Assembly (NCBI GenBank): GCA_024516155.1
Contig: JAJJXM010000005.1
Span: 558,001 to 622,000, forward strand
Direction of reading: 5' to 3'
Origin: Pyronema omphalodes
Taxonomy: Eukaryota > Ascomycota > Pezizomycetes > Pezizales > Pyronemataceae
DNA length: 64,000 bases
Shown: piece after piece, positions 11,216-21,657 of the stretch
Layout of the letters: every line of letters starts with the position of its first letter
How positions within the stretch are numbered: position 1 is the first letter of the stretch
The notes under the pieces: generated by a model
The model's database searches: none
What the model saw: only the letters and a program-made list of their open reading frames with translations
What the model was told of the DNA's origin: nothing
Position numbers and translations under genes: made by a program

Positions 11216-14200
11216 ATGTCTCAGCAACCATTCCGAAGGACATGCTTTTGCTCCTTCGCCCCCCACGGACATGTTTTAACCAGCCGAGCTGAATGGCATC
11301 GGCATCTGGCCTTTCGAAGGGCGGAACAAATCGATGCACGCCTTGCAACTCAGACCCCGCAATCTTCGCGATCTCAACAAAACACCCAGCACAATCGTCG
11401 AACAACAGCATCACAGGTGCCTTACCAACCAAGAAATAGTCCCGGGTCTACAAATCTCGTATCCAATAGATTGACGAATGTTCATCCGGATACACGAAAC
11501 AACGAACAGCAGCAGCACGACCGGGAGCGGGCGAGATCAGTAGGAATAGCTGAGCTTGGATTATCAGCATTTGCATCTCAACATGATCTGAACCCGCAGG
11601 AGAACCATGAGCGCAGCGAATCAGCGGAGATAGAAACCCATGGGTTACTGGAATCTGACAATATGGAGATGGAAAATCCACTGATGGATTCGTCACCACC
11701 TCCTGAGCCCAGGGAGGACCGCTTTGTGGCGCTGGAAGAACAACATCAATGCTCGATTGGTACCGGAAGAATAGACCATGGGCCTGATCAAGACGCTCTT
11801 GGGTCTATACTCAACGAAATCAGAGATGACAACGATGAGAGAGTTGGGCAGATGCGCACAGGCCTGGCTGCTATCATTGAAGACGAGGATATGATCAGTT
11901 TTTCAGATGAAGAGAGTGATACAGAAGTCATGTTGCCGAATTCCAGAGCCAATGAGGAAAGTGCTTTCGATTACGAAAATGTGCAAGGTGATCTTTTGAC
12001 CGAGAAGGAAGTACTGTCGTTGGCTTTATGGGATATTTACACTCGATATAATACGCCGCGGAGAGCAGAACATGCAATCAAGGAGACACTGGATGCACTC
12101 GGTCATGGACCACAGGATATGCGGACAGTCAGAAAATTCATCAGCAAGCGCACCGGATTAAACCCCATTTATTATGACTGCTGCAAAAACTCCTGCATGT
12201 CATTTGCATTGCACCCAGATGCCACCCAATGTCATCATTGCGGACATGAACGGTGGAAAACAGTTTCCAGTGCTCATCGCCGCCATGCACCTAATCCAGA
12301 ACAATCGGCGGACCATGATAACATATTTCCACCGGTCCCTTGGGCCCAGCATATCTACATTCCAGTTGCCCACAGATTGCGCCTGGCATGGGCTGATAAG
12401 GCACGTGCTACGGAAATGATTCATTATCGAAATACAGCAACGTTGGACCGAAATGAGGAATTGCATTCGGATTTCTGGTCCGGTGACTTCTGCGAGCGCC
12501 TCAAAGGCAAAGGGATATTCACCAAGGACACGGACATTGCCTTTTTCTTAAGCACGGATGGGGTTCGGGTTTTTAAATCACATACCACCTTCTCCATATG
12601 GCCTCTTCTATTGGTCAACCTCAATCTGCCAGCAAAGGTACGTCTCAAACGGCGTAACATGATATGTGTGGGATTTATTCCTGGCCCGAAGGAGCCTAAA
12701 GATATGGATTCATTTTTGTTTCCCCTGATCGAGGAATTCTTGAAGCTTGGAGAAGGAATACCGGATGTCTTTAATTCAGCTCGTCAGCACAATAGCATTG
12801 AGAGTCGTTTTACAATGCGGGCTTTCATCACTGTGGTTGGATGTGACATGGTTGGCCGGGCCAAAGTTATGAATACATTGGGAAATAGGGCATACAGCTA
12901 CTGTGAGTACTGCAAAATCAGGGGGATTTGGAATCGTGGTGTCTACTGCCCTTGTGATCTACCAGTGGACGGCCCTTTCATACATGACAGTGAAGAGCAG
13001 GATACTGATCGAAGGTCCTTACCCCTCCGGACTCATTCGGAATTTTGTGACATAGCTCAGCATATAACACGAACAATGTGCCGAGAGTGCCCCAAAAAAC
13101 ATGGCATAAGAGGAGCTGCAATCATATCCAGGTAATGTTCTTTTCCGTACCCTTCCCTGCAAATGTCTATTGACACATTACATGTAGACTACCATCCATA
13201 GAATTCCCGACCAGTTTTCCCCCAGACCTTATGCATTTGATGTATGAGAACATTGTTCCTGCATTGTTCCGTCACTATCGTGGTGTGTTTGGGGTGGGCG
13301 CCCCGGAACGACTGGATGTTCCCACTCAGGACAGTCATCACAATTCAGATTCTGATTCCCAGGCAACAACTACTAGCAATACAAACCTGGAGGATACCCC
13401 TGTAGCCAGGCCCACTAGAAGAACTGCAAAGTTTGTTCGCACATCTGATCCATGGAATGTGACACCAAATGAGTGGAAGGAGGTAGGCAAAGCATTTGAA
13501 AACAGTGCTCAATCCGTACCGAATGTTTTTGGGGAGCCACTAAGAAACTTCTACAGTCACGTTCAGGAACTGAAGGCAGCCGAATGGGCAACTGTAGCTA
13601 AAATTGGGGGCCCAGTATTTCTATCCACTTTACTGCCAGAAGAAGATTACGAAGGATTTATCCAACTAGTCAAGAGCATCATACTCCTTGAACGATACAG
13701 CTTTAACGAAGATGATTTTCAGTGCATACAGAGTCACATCCTGACTTTTTCCTCCTATTACGAGTCGCGTTTCTATGGGCGCCGGTATGCAAATCTCCGG
13801 GCATGCCTTCCCAGCATACATCAGCTATTACATATTCCACACTTTCTACGCCAGATCGGACCGATGTATGCCTACTGGCAATGGCCCATGGAACGCTTCT
13901 GTGGTATGATAAAGGCCACGGCTAAATCAAAGGTTTCTGCCAATGTCAACATGGGGAACCGGTTGTTAGTGGAGGAGCAAAAGAACCTATTGCCATATGT
14001 ATTACCTACAGAAGCATTAAGGTCATTGCACGATGATGAGGACAGAGAGGAACATGAAGCAGATGCCGATAATACAGATGGTGTGCTACAGTTGTCTCGG
14101 ATCTTGACAAGCTCATTACGGAATGCTCAGCAACTAGTTGCAGTTTCACAAAACTCCAATAATACAGGATCACCGTCAAATCTCAAATATATATTACCAT

Positions 14201-14658
14201 GCAGGAATCACATCCTTGATGATAGTGAAACCAGATCACTCATCACTTACTTGCGTTTACAACGAGGTTGGTCAGGAGATGTCCTGGAGGATTTGCCGAT
14301 ACATGAATGTCTGCGATGGGCGGGTCTTACAATACCAGCAAATCATAACAGACAGGGTTTTCAGGTGAATGCTAAAAAGCTAGCCCGCTCAAATTCAACT
14401 CACTGTAGTTCCTCCATCCGTTTTGACAGCCGATATGGCACGGTCTTGTTATTTTTGTCAATCACTTTTTCCGACAACCAAATTATGGAACTTGCATACA
14501 TTGAAGAATTTTTTGTTGGACGACTTGGGCAATTACTTTACAAATCACGTATTGGTCAACGGAAGATGATTGACATCAATTGTATTGAAGAACTCGTTGG
14601 ATTTTTCGGTTGGGAGGGGAAGGAATATGTAATCAGAAAAAGTGGTGCACTTTGGTGA
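11216..14658 (+). CDS. Tnp2-type CACTA transposase
   Basis: Exons 11216-13131 and 13188-14658 give 1,128 aa. The 56-bp intron (GTAATG donor, ACATGTAG acceptor) joins ...AAIIS to RLPSIEFPTSFPPDLMHLMY in frame. It cuts and moves the element in the nucleus. Seen: an N-terminal Cys/His cluster (CFCSF, then HRH), an acidic disordered stretch to about 250, a Cys-rich zinc-ribbon-like block (DCCKNSC, CHHCGHERW, about 319-345), then the RNase H-like core of the Transposase_21/Tnp2 family. Candidate catalytic residues are D448 in LSTDGVRVF, D544 in VVGCDMVGRAK and E874 in QWPMERFCGMIK. A CEYCKIRG...CPC knuckle lies in the insertion. All key residues are present and no stop remains, so the gene looks intact. 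Family identity is confident; Plavaka-like versus classic EnSpm placement is not. Confidence 0.9.
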
Positions 14659-15025
14659 CATGTAGAAATTATCATTAATAAACATATGTTCTCCAAAAAC
14701 CCCATAGACCGATGTCTAAGTGTTTCCATGACGATGAAGAATCTATACATATGCTATTATAAGCCGAAGAATCTTATACAATTGCCTGTATAAATTTTCG
14801 CGCTAGTCAAATATTTATACACATGCTATTATAAATCAAGAAATCTTATACAATTGCCTGTATAAATATTTGACTAGCGCGAAAATTTATACACATGCTA
14901 TTATAAGTCAGATTTTTAAACAAGCAATCGGTATAAATGCTGTTTAGATTCTTCGCATGTATATGTTTTTTGGTGGGGAACTTGTATAACATATACAATC
15001 TTGGTGGCAAAAATGTACCATAGTG
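14659..15025 (+). other. Right subterminal region of the transposon
   Basis: The motif CACATGCTATTATAA occurs near 14749, 14820 and 14892, and CTTATACAATTGCCTGTATA near 14773 and 14845, a degenerate unit of about 72 bp. It ends with the right terminal repeat GTACCATAGTG at 15015-15025 followed by the AGT target duplication. Confidence 0.75.
14789..14891. repeat. Perfect 31-bp inverted repeat in the right end
   Basis: Arms at 14789-14819 and 14861-14891 are exact reverse complements with a core of TTTTCGCGCTAGTCAAATAT; the spacer is 41 bp. It could form a cruciform or present two opposed protein-binding sites in the transposon end. Confidence 0.9.
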
Positions 15026-16173
15026 AGTACCAAGCTTCCAACGGTAATTCGAAACAAATTTGCAATGAACAAACACTGCATATCTGCATACACGACTGTA
15101 CACCAGTTTTATCCTCTTCCCTGCATTCACAAGATCACGCGTACAAATTGACAAGCTGGGGGGGAGGGGGGGGGGGGGGGTGTCTACCTACATCCACCAT
15201 CTACTATCTAGTCCCATACCTCCACAGGTCATTCACCACACACATCAAAAGCTTAACCCCCCCTCCCTAGTAAATCCAACCCCATCCAAACCATCAATTG
15301 CCGCCGTAAATAAACAAAAAAAACCCAGCACATGACGATGACGATGTTACCCCTCCATATCCCTCCATGTCCACCTCCCCGTCCATTTCCATTCCCATCT
15401 ACAATACCGAAACCCCTACCCCCATCCCCACCACCACCACCGCCCCCACCGCATGCTTACACCTAACATCTTACATACAGCTTACAGCTTACATACAGCT
15501 TGCGTGAACTGCACTTTAAATTTCGTGCATCTACATAGCAGGATACAGCAGCAGGATACAGTGGCACTTATGTATGCTGTATGTATATGTATAATGTATG
15601 TAGAGGCCCGTGCCCGTGCGGTTAGGTTAGGTTGTCTGTATGTATGTATTTTTAGGTAGTGGGTAGGTAGTGGGGAGTGGGGAGTGGGGAGTGGGGAGTG
15701 GGGAGTGATGGACTATGAGGACTGTGTATGAGGCTGAATGGTGGATGGTGGTGGTGGATGGTGGTGGTGGCGTTTTAGCGAAGAGCGGGGTGGGATTTGT
15801 AGATATGTATGTAGGATATGTAGATTTGTAGGATATGTATGTATGTAGGATATGTATGTAGGATATGTATGTAGGATATGTATGTAGGATTTGTAGATAT
15901 GTATGTAGATATATATAGATATATAGATATGTAAATCTCCGGTATTGAGCTTTGAAATCCAGAGATTTAGGAGACGGATGGATTATATGATTTATTATAT
16001 GATTTATTGAGGAAGTAAGGAGATTAGCTGAGAAGGGGAGAAGGGGAGAAGGTATGTAAAGAAGGAAGAAAGTAATTCGGTGATGATTTTAGATTTTAGA
16101 TATATATATAGTGATCCGGATATATAGATATATAAATATATGGTGATCCAGATATATAGATTTCCGTGTATTC
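15026..16173. other. Right flank of the transposon, low-complexity DNA
   Basis: G-run at about 15161-15180, T/C-rich stretch at 15340-15450, GGGGAGT repeats near 15670-15705 and GTAGGATATGTAT repeats about 15790-15925. No gene is supported. Confidence 0.6.
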
Positions 16174-16461
16174 AGCAATCCAGCAATCCAGCAATCCAGC
16201 AATCCAGCAATCCAGCAATCCAGCAATCCAGCAATCCAGCAATCCAGCAATCCAGCAATCCAGCAATCCAGCAATCCAGCAATCCAGCAATCCAGCAATC
16301 CAGCAATCCAGCAATCCAGCAATCCAGCAATCCAGCAATCCAGCAATCCAGCAATCCAGCAATCCAGCAATCCAGCAATCCAGCAATCCAGCAATCCAGC
16401 AATCCAGCAATCCAGCAATCCAGCAATCCAGCAATCCAGCAATCCAGCAATCCAGCAATCC
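16174..16461 (+). repeat. Perfect (AATCCAGC)n octamer array
   Basis: About 36 nearly perfect copies of an 8-bp unit. Period 24 keeps frame, so open frames of repeated peptide occur on both strands; they are not genes. Confidence 0.95.
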
Positions 16462-16597
16462 ATCGATCCGAAGATCCAGCTCTACAGGTGTCTGTAGGTT
16501 TTTTTTTTAACCATATAATAAATAATAACGATAATAAACTACATACCAGACGGGACTCACGGGAGTCTTGTGATCATCATATCATAACATCATAACA

Positions 16598-16748
16598 TCA
16601 CAACATCCTACCATCCTACCATCCTACCATCATAACATCATAACATCCTACCATCCTACCATCCTACCATCCTACCATCCTACCATCCTACCATCCTACC
16701 ATCCTACCATCCTACCATCCTACCATCCTACCATCCTACCATCCTACC
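16598..16748 (+). repeat. (ATCCTACC)n octamer array
   Basis: About 15 copies of an 8-bp unit interrupted by ATCATAAC variants. Its unit shares ATCC with the neighbouring array but is otherwise different. Confidence 0.9.
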
Positions 16749-16927
16749 ATATTTCCATAACACATCATCTCAAAACCCAGCTTACCCTTTTTTCTTAAAA
16801 AAAAACAAAACCCAGAAAACCCAGAAAACATCAGCCATAATCCATCTTTATCTTTATCAAATCTTCAATAACCCACAAATCAATAACAAATCAACAACCC
16901 ACAAATCAATAAGCCACATAGTCTATA

Positions 16928-17128
16928 AACAATCCCCATAAATCCCCATAAATCCCCATAAATCCCCATAAATCCCCATAAATCCCCATAAATCCCCATA
17001 AATCCCCATAAATCCCCCATCATCTCAAATCCCCCATCATCTCAAATCCCCCATCATCTCAAATCCCCATAAATCCCCATAAATCCCCCATCATCTCAAA
17101 TCCCCCATCATCTCAAATCCCCGATCAT
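16928..17128 (+). repeat. 10-bp and 17-bp minisatellites
   Basis: AAATCCCCAT repeats (about 9 copies, to about 17013) pass into a 17-bp CCCCCATCATCTCAAAT unit, with the 10-bp unit reappearing once in the middle. The mix suggests the longer unit grew out of the shorter one. Confidence 0.9.
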
Positions 17129-20100
17129 CTCAAATCATCATAAAAATCTACTCCCTAGACTATTAAATTCTCAACTTCTCGACTTCGAAGTTCTCAGCCC
17201 GTAGTATTTTGCTATTTTTGATGCATTTCTGGTATGTATATATAGTATAGTTATATAATATAGTATAGTATAGTAAAATATAATATAATGCATTATCTTT
17301 GATCTTTAGTTTTTCCATACCCCAGCATTTTGAAAATGAAGCTTGGAGGGAGGTGGTTATGGGTTGTTTGAAGAGATAGGGAATGAAGGCCACTGTACCC
17401 CGTACCCCGTACCCCGCATTCTTTGATTTTCTTTTCTTTTCTTTTTTCTTTTTCGATACGTATATAAAACACACCATACCAACTAAAAGCGGATATCATA
17501 TATCATATATCAAATCCTCCCTGTAAGTACTCCGTTTACACTCTATATAATTTCCACACCCCCGCACATCACATCACATCAAATCACATAACTCAACCAA
17601 AACTCCAATCCAAATTCCGCACCCCGAAGTTTCCTTACCCTATAACTAATTCCATCATATCTATAAGTCAAAGCCACCTCAAGAGCAGCGACCGCGAATC
17701 TTATTCAAAGCTGACTTAAGCAAGACCTAGCAAGACCCAGCAGTTAAAAGTTCTGCTACATACATAGTAAATACTTGACGCCACCAGCGCTGTTTTATAT
17801 GCATACTACATAGATGTTTTTTTCTTACGCTATACGATGTCGATTGTCTTTATTGGTTATAAAATACATTGTCCGCCTCCACCTCCACCTCCACCCCCCA
17901 CCTCTATTTCTATTTCCATCATCATAGTTATCATCATCATCATCATGACGTATCACTCGAGTTAATGGCCTGTGAACTTGTGGTTTTGTTATCTGGACTC
18001 TGGAGTAGGCGGGATGGAATATGGAGGACGTTTCGATTAAGTCGTGAGTTAAGAATCTGCGCTCTTGGACGGTTGGTTGAGGGCTTTTTTGTTTTTTTTG
18101 TTTTTTTGGTCTTGTTTTTTTGTTTTGTTGATGCAGGTTGATTTAATTTTCTCTTTTTTTTTTCTGTTTAGAAATGGTTGTGATATTGTTGCTTTTGTTT
18201 TATTTTGTTTTATTTTGTTTTGTTGGTTGTTGTATGATTGTGCTTGATTTTGCTTGATTGGTTGTTGTATGATTTTTCTTGATTTTTCTTGATTATATGA
18301 TGTTTTTTTTTTCGTTTGTTGTAAAAGTTGTCTTTATTGTTTATTTTTACCCTGGCTTTTGTAGATAAGATGGAGGAAGTAGATAGAGAAACCATCCAAA
18401 AAAACCATCCAGAAAAACCATCCAAAACCATCCAAAACCATCCAAAAAAACCATCCAAAGAAACCATCCAAAAAAACCATCCAAAAAAACCACCACTCAC
18501 CATCCCCTATAAACCGGTATCCAGCATAAACCAACACCACATACTCCACAACCCAGCCCAACCCCCCTCTTTCCCTACAAACCAAGCATCAATACCCCAG
18601 CGCAAACCCCCGGCATAACTTTCGGTATGTCTCAGTATCTGTTCCAATTACCCCCCCCCCCCCCCCCCCCCTCCCTCCCTCGAACACAAGTATCAAGCAT
18701 ATCAAGCATATCAAGCACCCCAGTATTTCGCCCAGGAGTAAGTACCCCACAGAACCAGCCACCTAGCATCGTATAGAAAATACCGTAGTGCCGACGCCGG
18801 CGCCACAGGAATGAGGAACGAGGAATGAGGAACGAGGAATAAGGAATGAGGAATGAGTAATAAGGAATAAGGAATGAGGAATCATCGCAGCCACAGATTA
18901 TCGTTATCGTTCTTTTTTCGCAGGGCTTCCGGTTTATGGTTTATGGTTTGTGGGATCGGAACAAAGGCCTACTGCTGGTTGTAGTTTGGGTGGTTGTGCC
19001 TTGTTGTTTTCGCTATGGTATCGAGGATTCTTCAATTCTTGGGTATAGTATATATCTATGAAAAGTTAGGTGGAATCCGGGTTAGGGATAATGATGAGGG
19101 ATAATGATGAGGGATAATAATGAGGGATAATAATGAGGGATAATGATGAGGGATTTAATGAGGGGAAACAACAAGGGGATATGGGGGAAGAAAGGTTGAT
19201 TGCAGGAGGAGAAGGAGGAGAAGGATATGTTTTGGAAGTTACGGAGGACCAGGGTAGATGTGATGGGTGGTTTGTATGATTGTATGAAGACGGGGTGAGG
19301 AAAGTGTGAAGTTGGAGAGAAATTATATCACCCCGACTCTCGGGGATTACCTGATGCTATATATATGACATGGCTCTCACTAAATCACTGTCTGCGTATA
19401 TGATATACGTATATTGATAATTATTTCCCATAAATCAACCCCTCAACGCCGTTGTCGCTGGTTGATTTAATACGGACGTCGGAGTATTTCAACAAATTGG
19501 AAATTGAAAATTGCAAATTCGAATTACGTCATTGTGACAATTCCGGCCACGGTCCCACCATTCTTGGTCCAAAGATCATGTCATAATCAGACGATTTATA
19601 ATCAATCCCTACAACACCGAACTAATCGTTTCTTATTTCTACGATATTTATGTGTGCTGTTGAAATCTTGGATATTGAAATGATCGTTAATATAATCATA
19701 CCATTGCCAATATCAAACATCAATGTGCGTTGTGGATTATTGGAAACATTTGCCTGCAGGCTGGAAATGTCTCTGGAAGTGATTTTCATGTGATTTTGAA
19801 TGGATTTTGATGGGATGTTTAAGCATAAATTAACCGAGCGGGTGTTGAGTAGATCGGGATTCGGGTTGATGATCTTTATACTTACTGTGGATATGATTAT
19901 GAGAATTGTTGGTAGTACATGGATAGATGGGTGGATGGATCGATAGATCGATAGATCGATATATATATAGATCTTTTCACACTGCGGATATCATGGTATC
20001 ATGGTGTTGGGATGTTGGGATATTGAGGTATTAACCAAGACAAAGCCATCTTTAAATCTCCATCATTCCCTCGTTATCTATATCTAAAGTTCCCACATCT

Positions 20101-21051
20101 TCCCATCCAGGGCCTTCCAGGGCCTTCCAATTTCCTCCTCCTTTCCTCCCTTCCTTCTCAAAAACAACATCCATCCTTCTACAGCCGCGTACAGCCGCGT
20201 ACAGCCGCGTATCAAAACCCCATTCTTCCATCAATCAACCACATCATCTCTCTATCCATTCCCCTATCCACTCTGAACATCGATATAACATCCTTCTCAT
20301 ACATATCTCAACAATCACAAACCATTTCTCACCCGAACTAAAACGTAGCATCGTCTATGTACATACATACATACCCAAGCTAGGCGTCGATCATACATAC
20401 ATACATACCCGCATGCAGATTCCCTGCCGGATGAAAATCTACGATGCACAAGACGTCGATCCCGATCCGCGAAAAAAAATAACATATCACGTGATGAAGC
20501 CGGGTGATACATAGAAGTTAGTGTTGGATGCGAGTAGATGGGATAGGGTATACAGTAAAGGGTATCTACATATGTATGTATGCCGAGTGCAAATTCTGCC
20601 GCATGGTCTAGAATTGTAAAGCTACATAGATCATTTTCAGGTGTTTATACATTAGGTAGGCAGTTATCATCACCAGCGAGATACGAAAGTGGACAACAGA
20701 TATTTAATGGGTATGCACATTTATTTATGTTTATTCTAAGTATATATATAAACAATATAAAAAATACTCAATGAATGCAACCAATTCTCATGCGTCACTC
20801 CATCAACCTCTACAGAAAACAAAAAAGAAGAGAGGAAAAGAAAATAACAAAAGGAATTGAAAGAGTGACGAGGACGACAAGTAGTTTAGCCCAGGGGACA
20901 TAGTACCATGTCTAACCAAAAAGATCCCCCATTATCTCCTATCCCCTCCACCGCTATGCTCACAGCAACCAAAAGTCCAAAAGTCCAAATACTCAAAATC
21001 GATAACTCCCAAAAACGCCCATAATGCCGTTAATCCATCTAACCCTATGGG
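17129..21051. other. Gene-poor repetitive region
   Basis: Further short arrays: TATAGTATAG (about 17235-17280), CTCCACCTC (17875-17905), CCATCCAAAA (about 18392-18490), a C-run (about 18649-18670), GGAATGAGGAAC (18811-18880), GATAATGATGAGGG (about 19085-19142) and ACATACATAC (20365-20410). No ORF here has coding composition or a recognisable motif. The last part, about 20780-21051, is the 3' flank of the T5orf172 gene. Confidence 0.6.
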
Positions 21052-21657
21052 TTAGTCCATCTTCTTCAAGGTTGTCATTTCAATCATCTCAGTCATTTCA
21101 GGTTCCTTCCTGTTATCCCTAAACGTTATATTTCCCATTCCTTTGAGTAAATCCTCCTCCGAGTCAACGGTTCCGGATCCCGTTGCCTCGAAGAATTCAT
21201 CCTCATCTTTATCCTCATTCTTCAATGTCCATGCTCTTCGCCTTACTGGTCCGCCCCTCCATTCTACTCCACTGACCGAAGACCATTCATTATTCTCAAT
21301 CTTGGTTAAATCAATAGTCCCGGTCATCTCAACCCCTTCCATCGCATCGATTCCTCCTATTCCAAGACCTCCGATCTCGGTTCCTTCTATCTGACCAGTT
21401 CCTTCCATTCCACCAATTCCTCCACCCCTTAGTGAAATCGTACTCATAGTCTTCAGAAGTTCCTCCTGTGAGCCGGCCGAGTCTTCATCCACTGGGTAAA
21501 CCATTTCCTCTCCTTCCGCTTCGAAAAATTCCTCCCCATCATCAGAATCCTCCCTCCTCCGGATGGGCCCATCTTTCCAATCCACCTTTCCAACCGCTTC
21601 CCAACCACGACTCCAGTCTTGGCCGCGAGGGCCCCATCCTAACCCCCCGCCAACACA
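21052..21657 (-). other. 201-codon open extension after a single TGA
   Basis: Directly after the TGA at 21660-21658 the same frame is open for 201 codons to a stop at 21054-21052. It encodes a diverged internal repeat: VDWKDGPIRRR...EEFFEAEG...SQEELLKTMSTISLR, then VEWRGGPVRRR...DEFFEATG...SEEDLLKGMGNITFR. Protein-level repetition with diverged DNA argues for selection as protein. No convincing GT donor lies before the TGA, so an intron over it is not supported. Options are readthrough, a nonsense change or base error, or a separate gene that happens to share the frame. Confidence 0.55.

Larger units (their letters stand above)
6986..15025 (+). mobile_element. Complete two-gene CACTA-type DNA transposon
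   Basis: The left end reads CCCTATGGTACGTG and the right end, read inward on the minus strand, CACTATGGTACATT. These 11-bp ends differ at one base. Each is flanked by AGT (6983-6985 and 15026-15028), a 3-bp target duplication as expected for CACTA/CMC elements, and the right end begins with the diagnostic CACTA. Between them lie a Tnp2-type transposase gene, a divergent gene of unknown function, subterminal repeats on both sides (44-bp units left, about 72-bp units right) and a 7 x 81-bp array. Both genes read cleanly after splicing, so the copy looks recent. The exact ends rest on short matches and the TSD; a second copy would confirm them. Confidence 0.8.

Noticed and set aside
16089..16595. 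Long ORFs on both strands over the AATCCAGC array
   Set aside because: They exist only because three 8-bp units make 24 bp, which keeps frame; the peptides are pure repeats with no start context.
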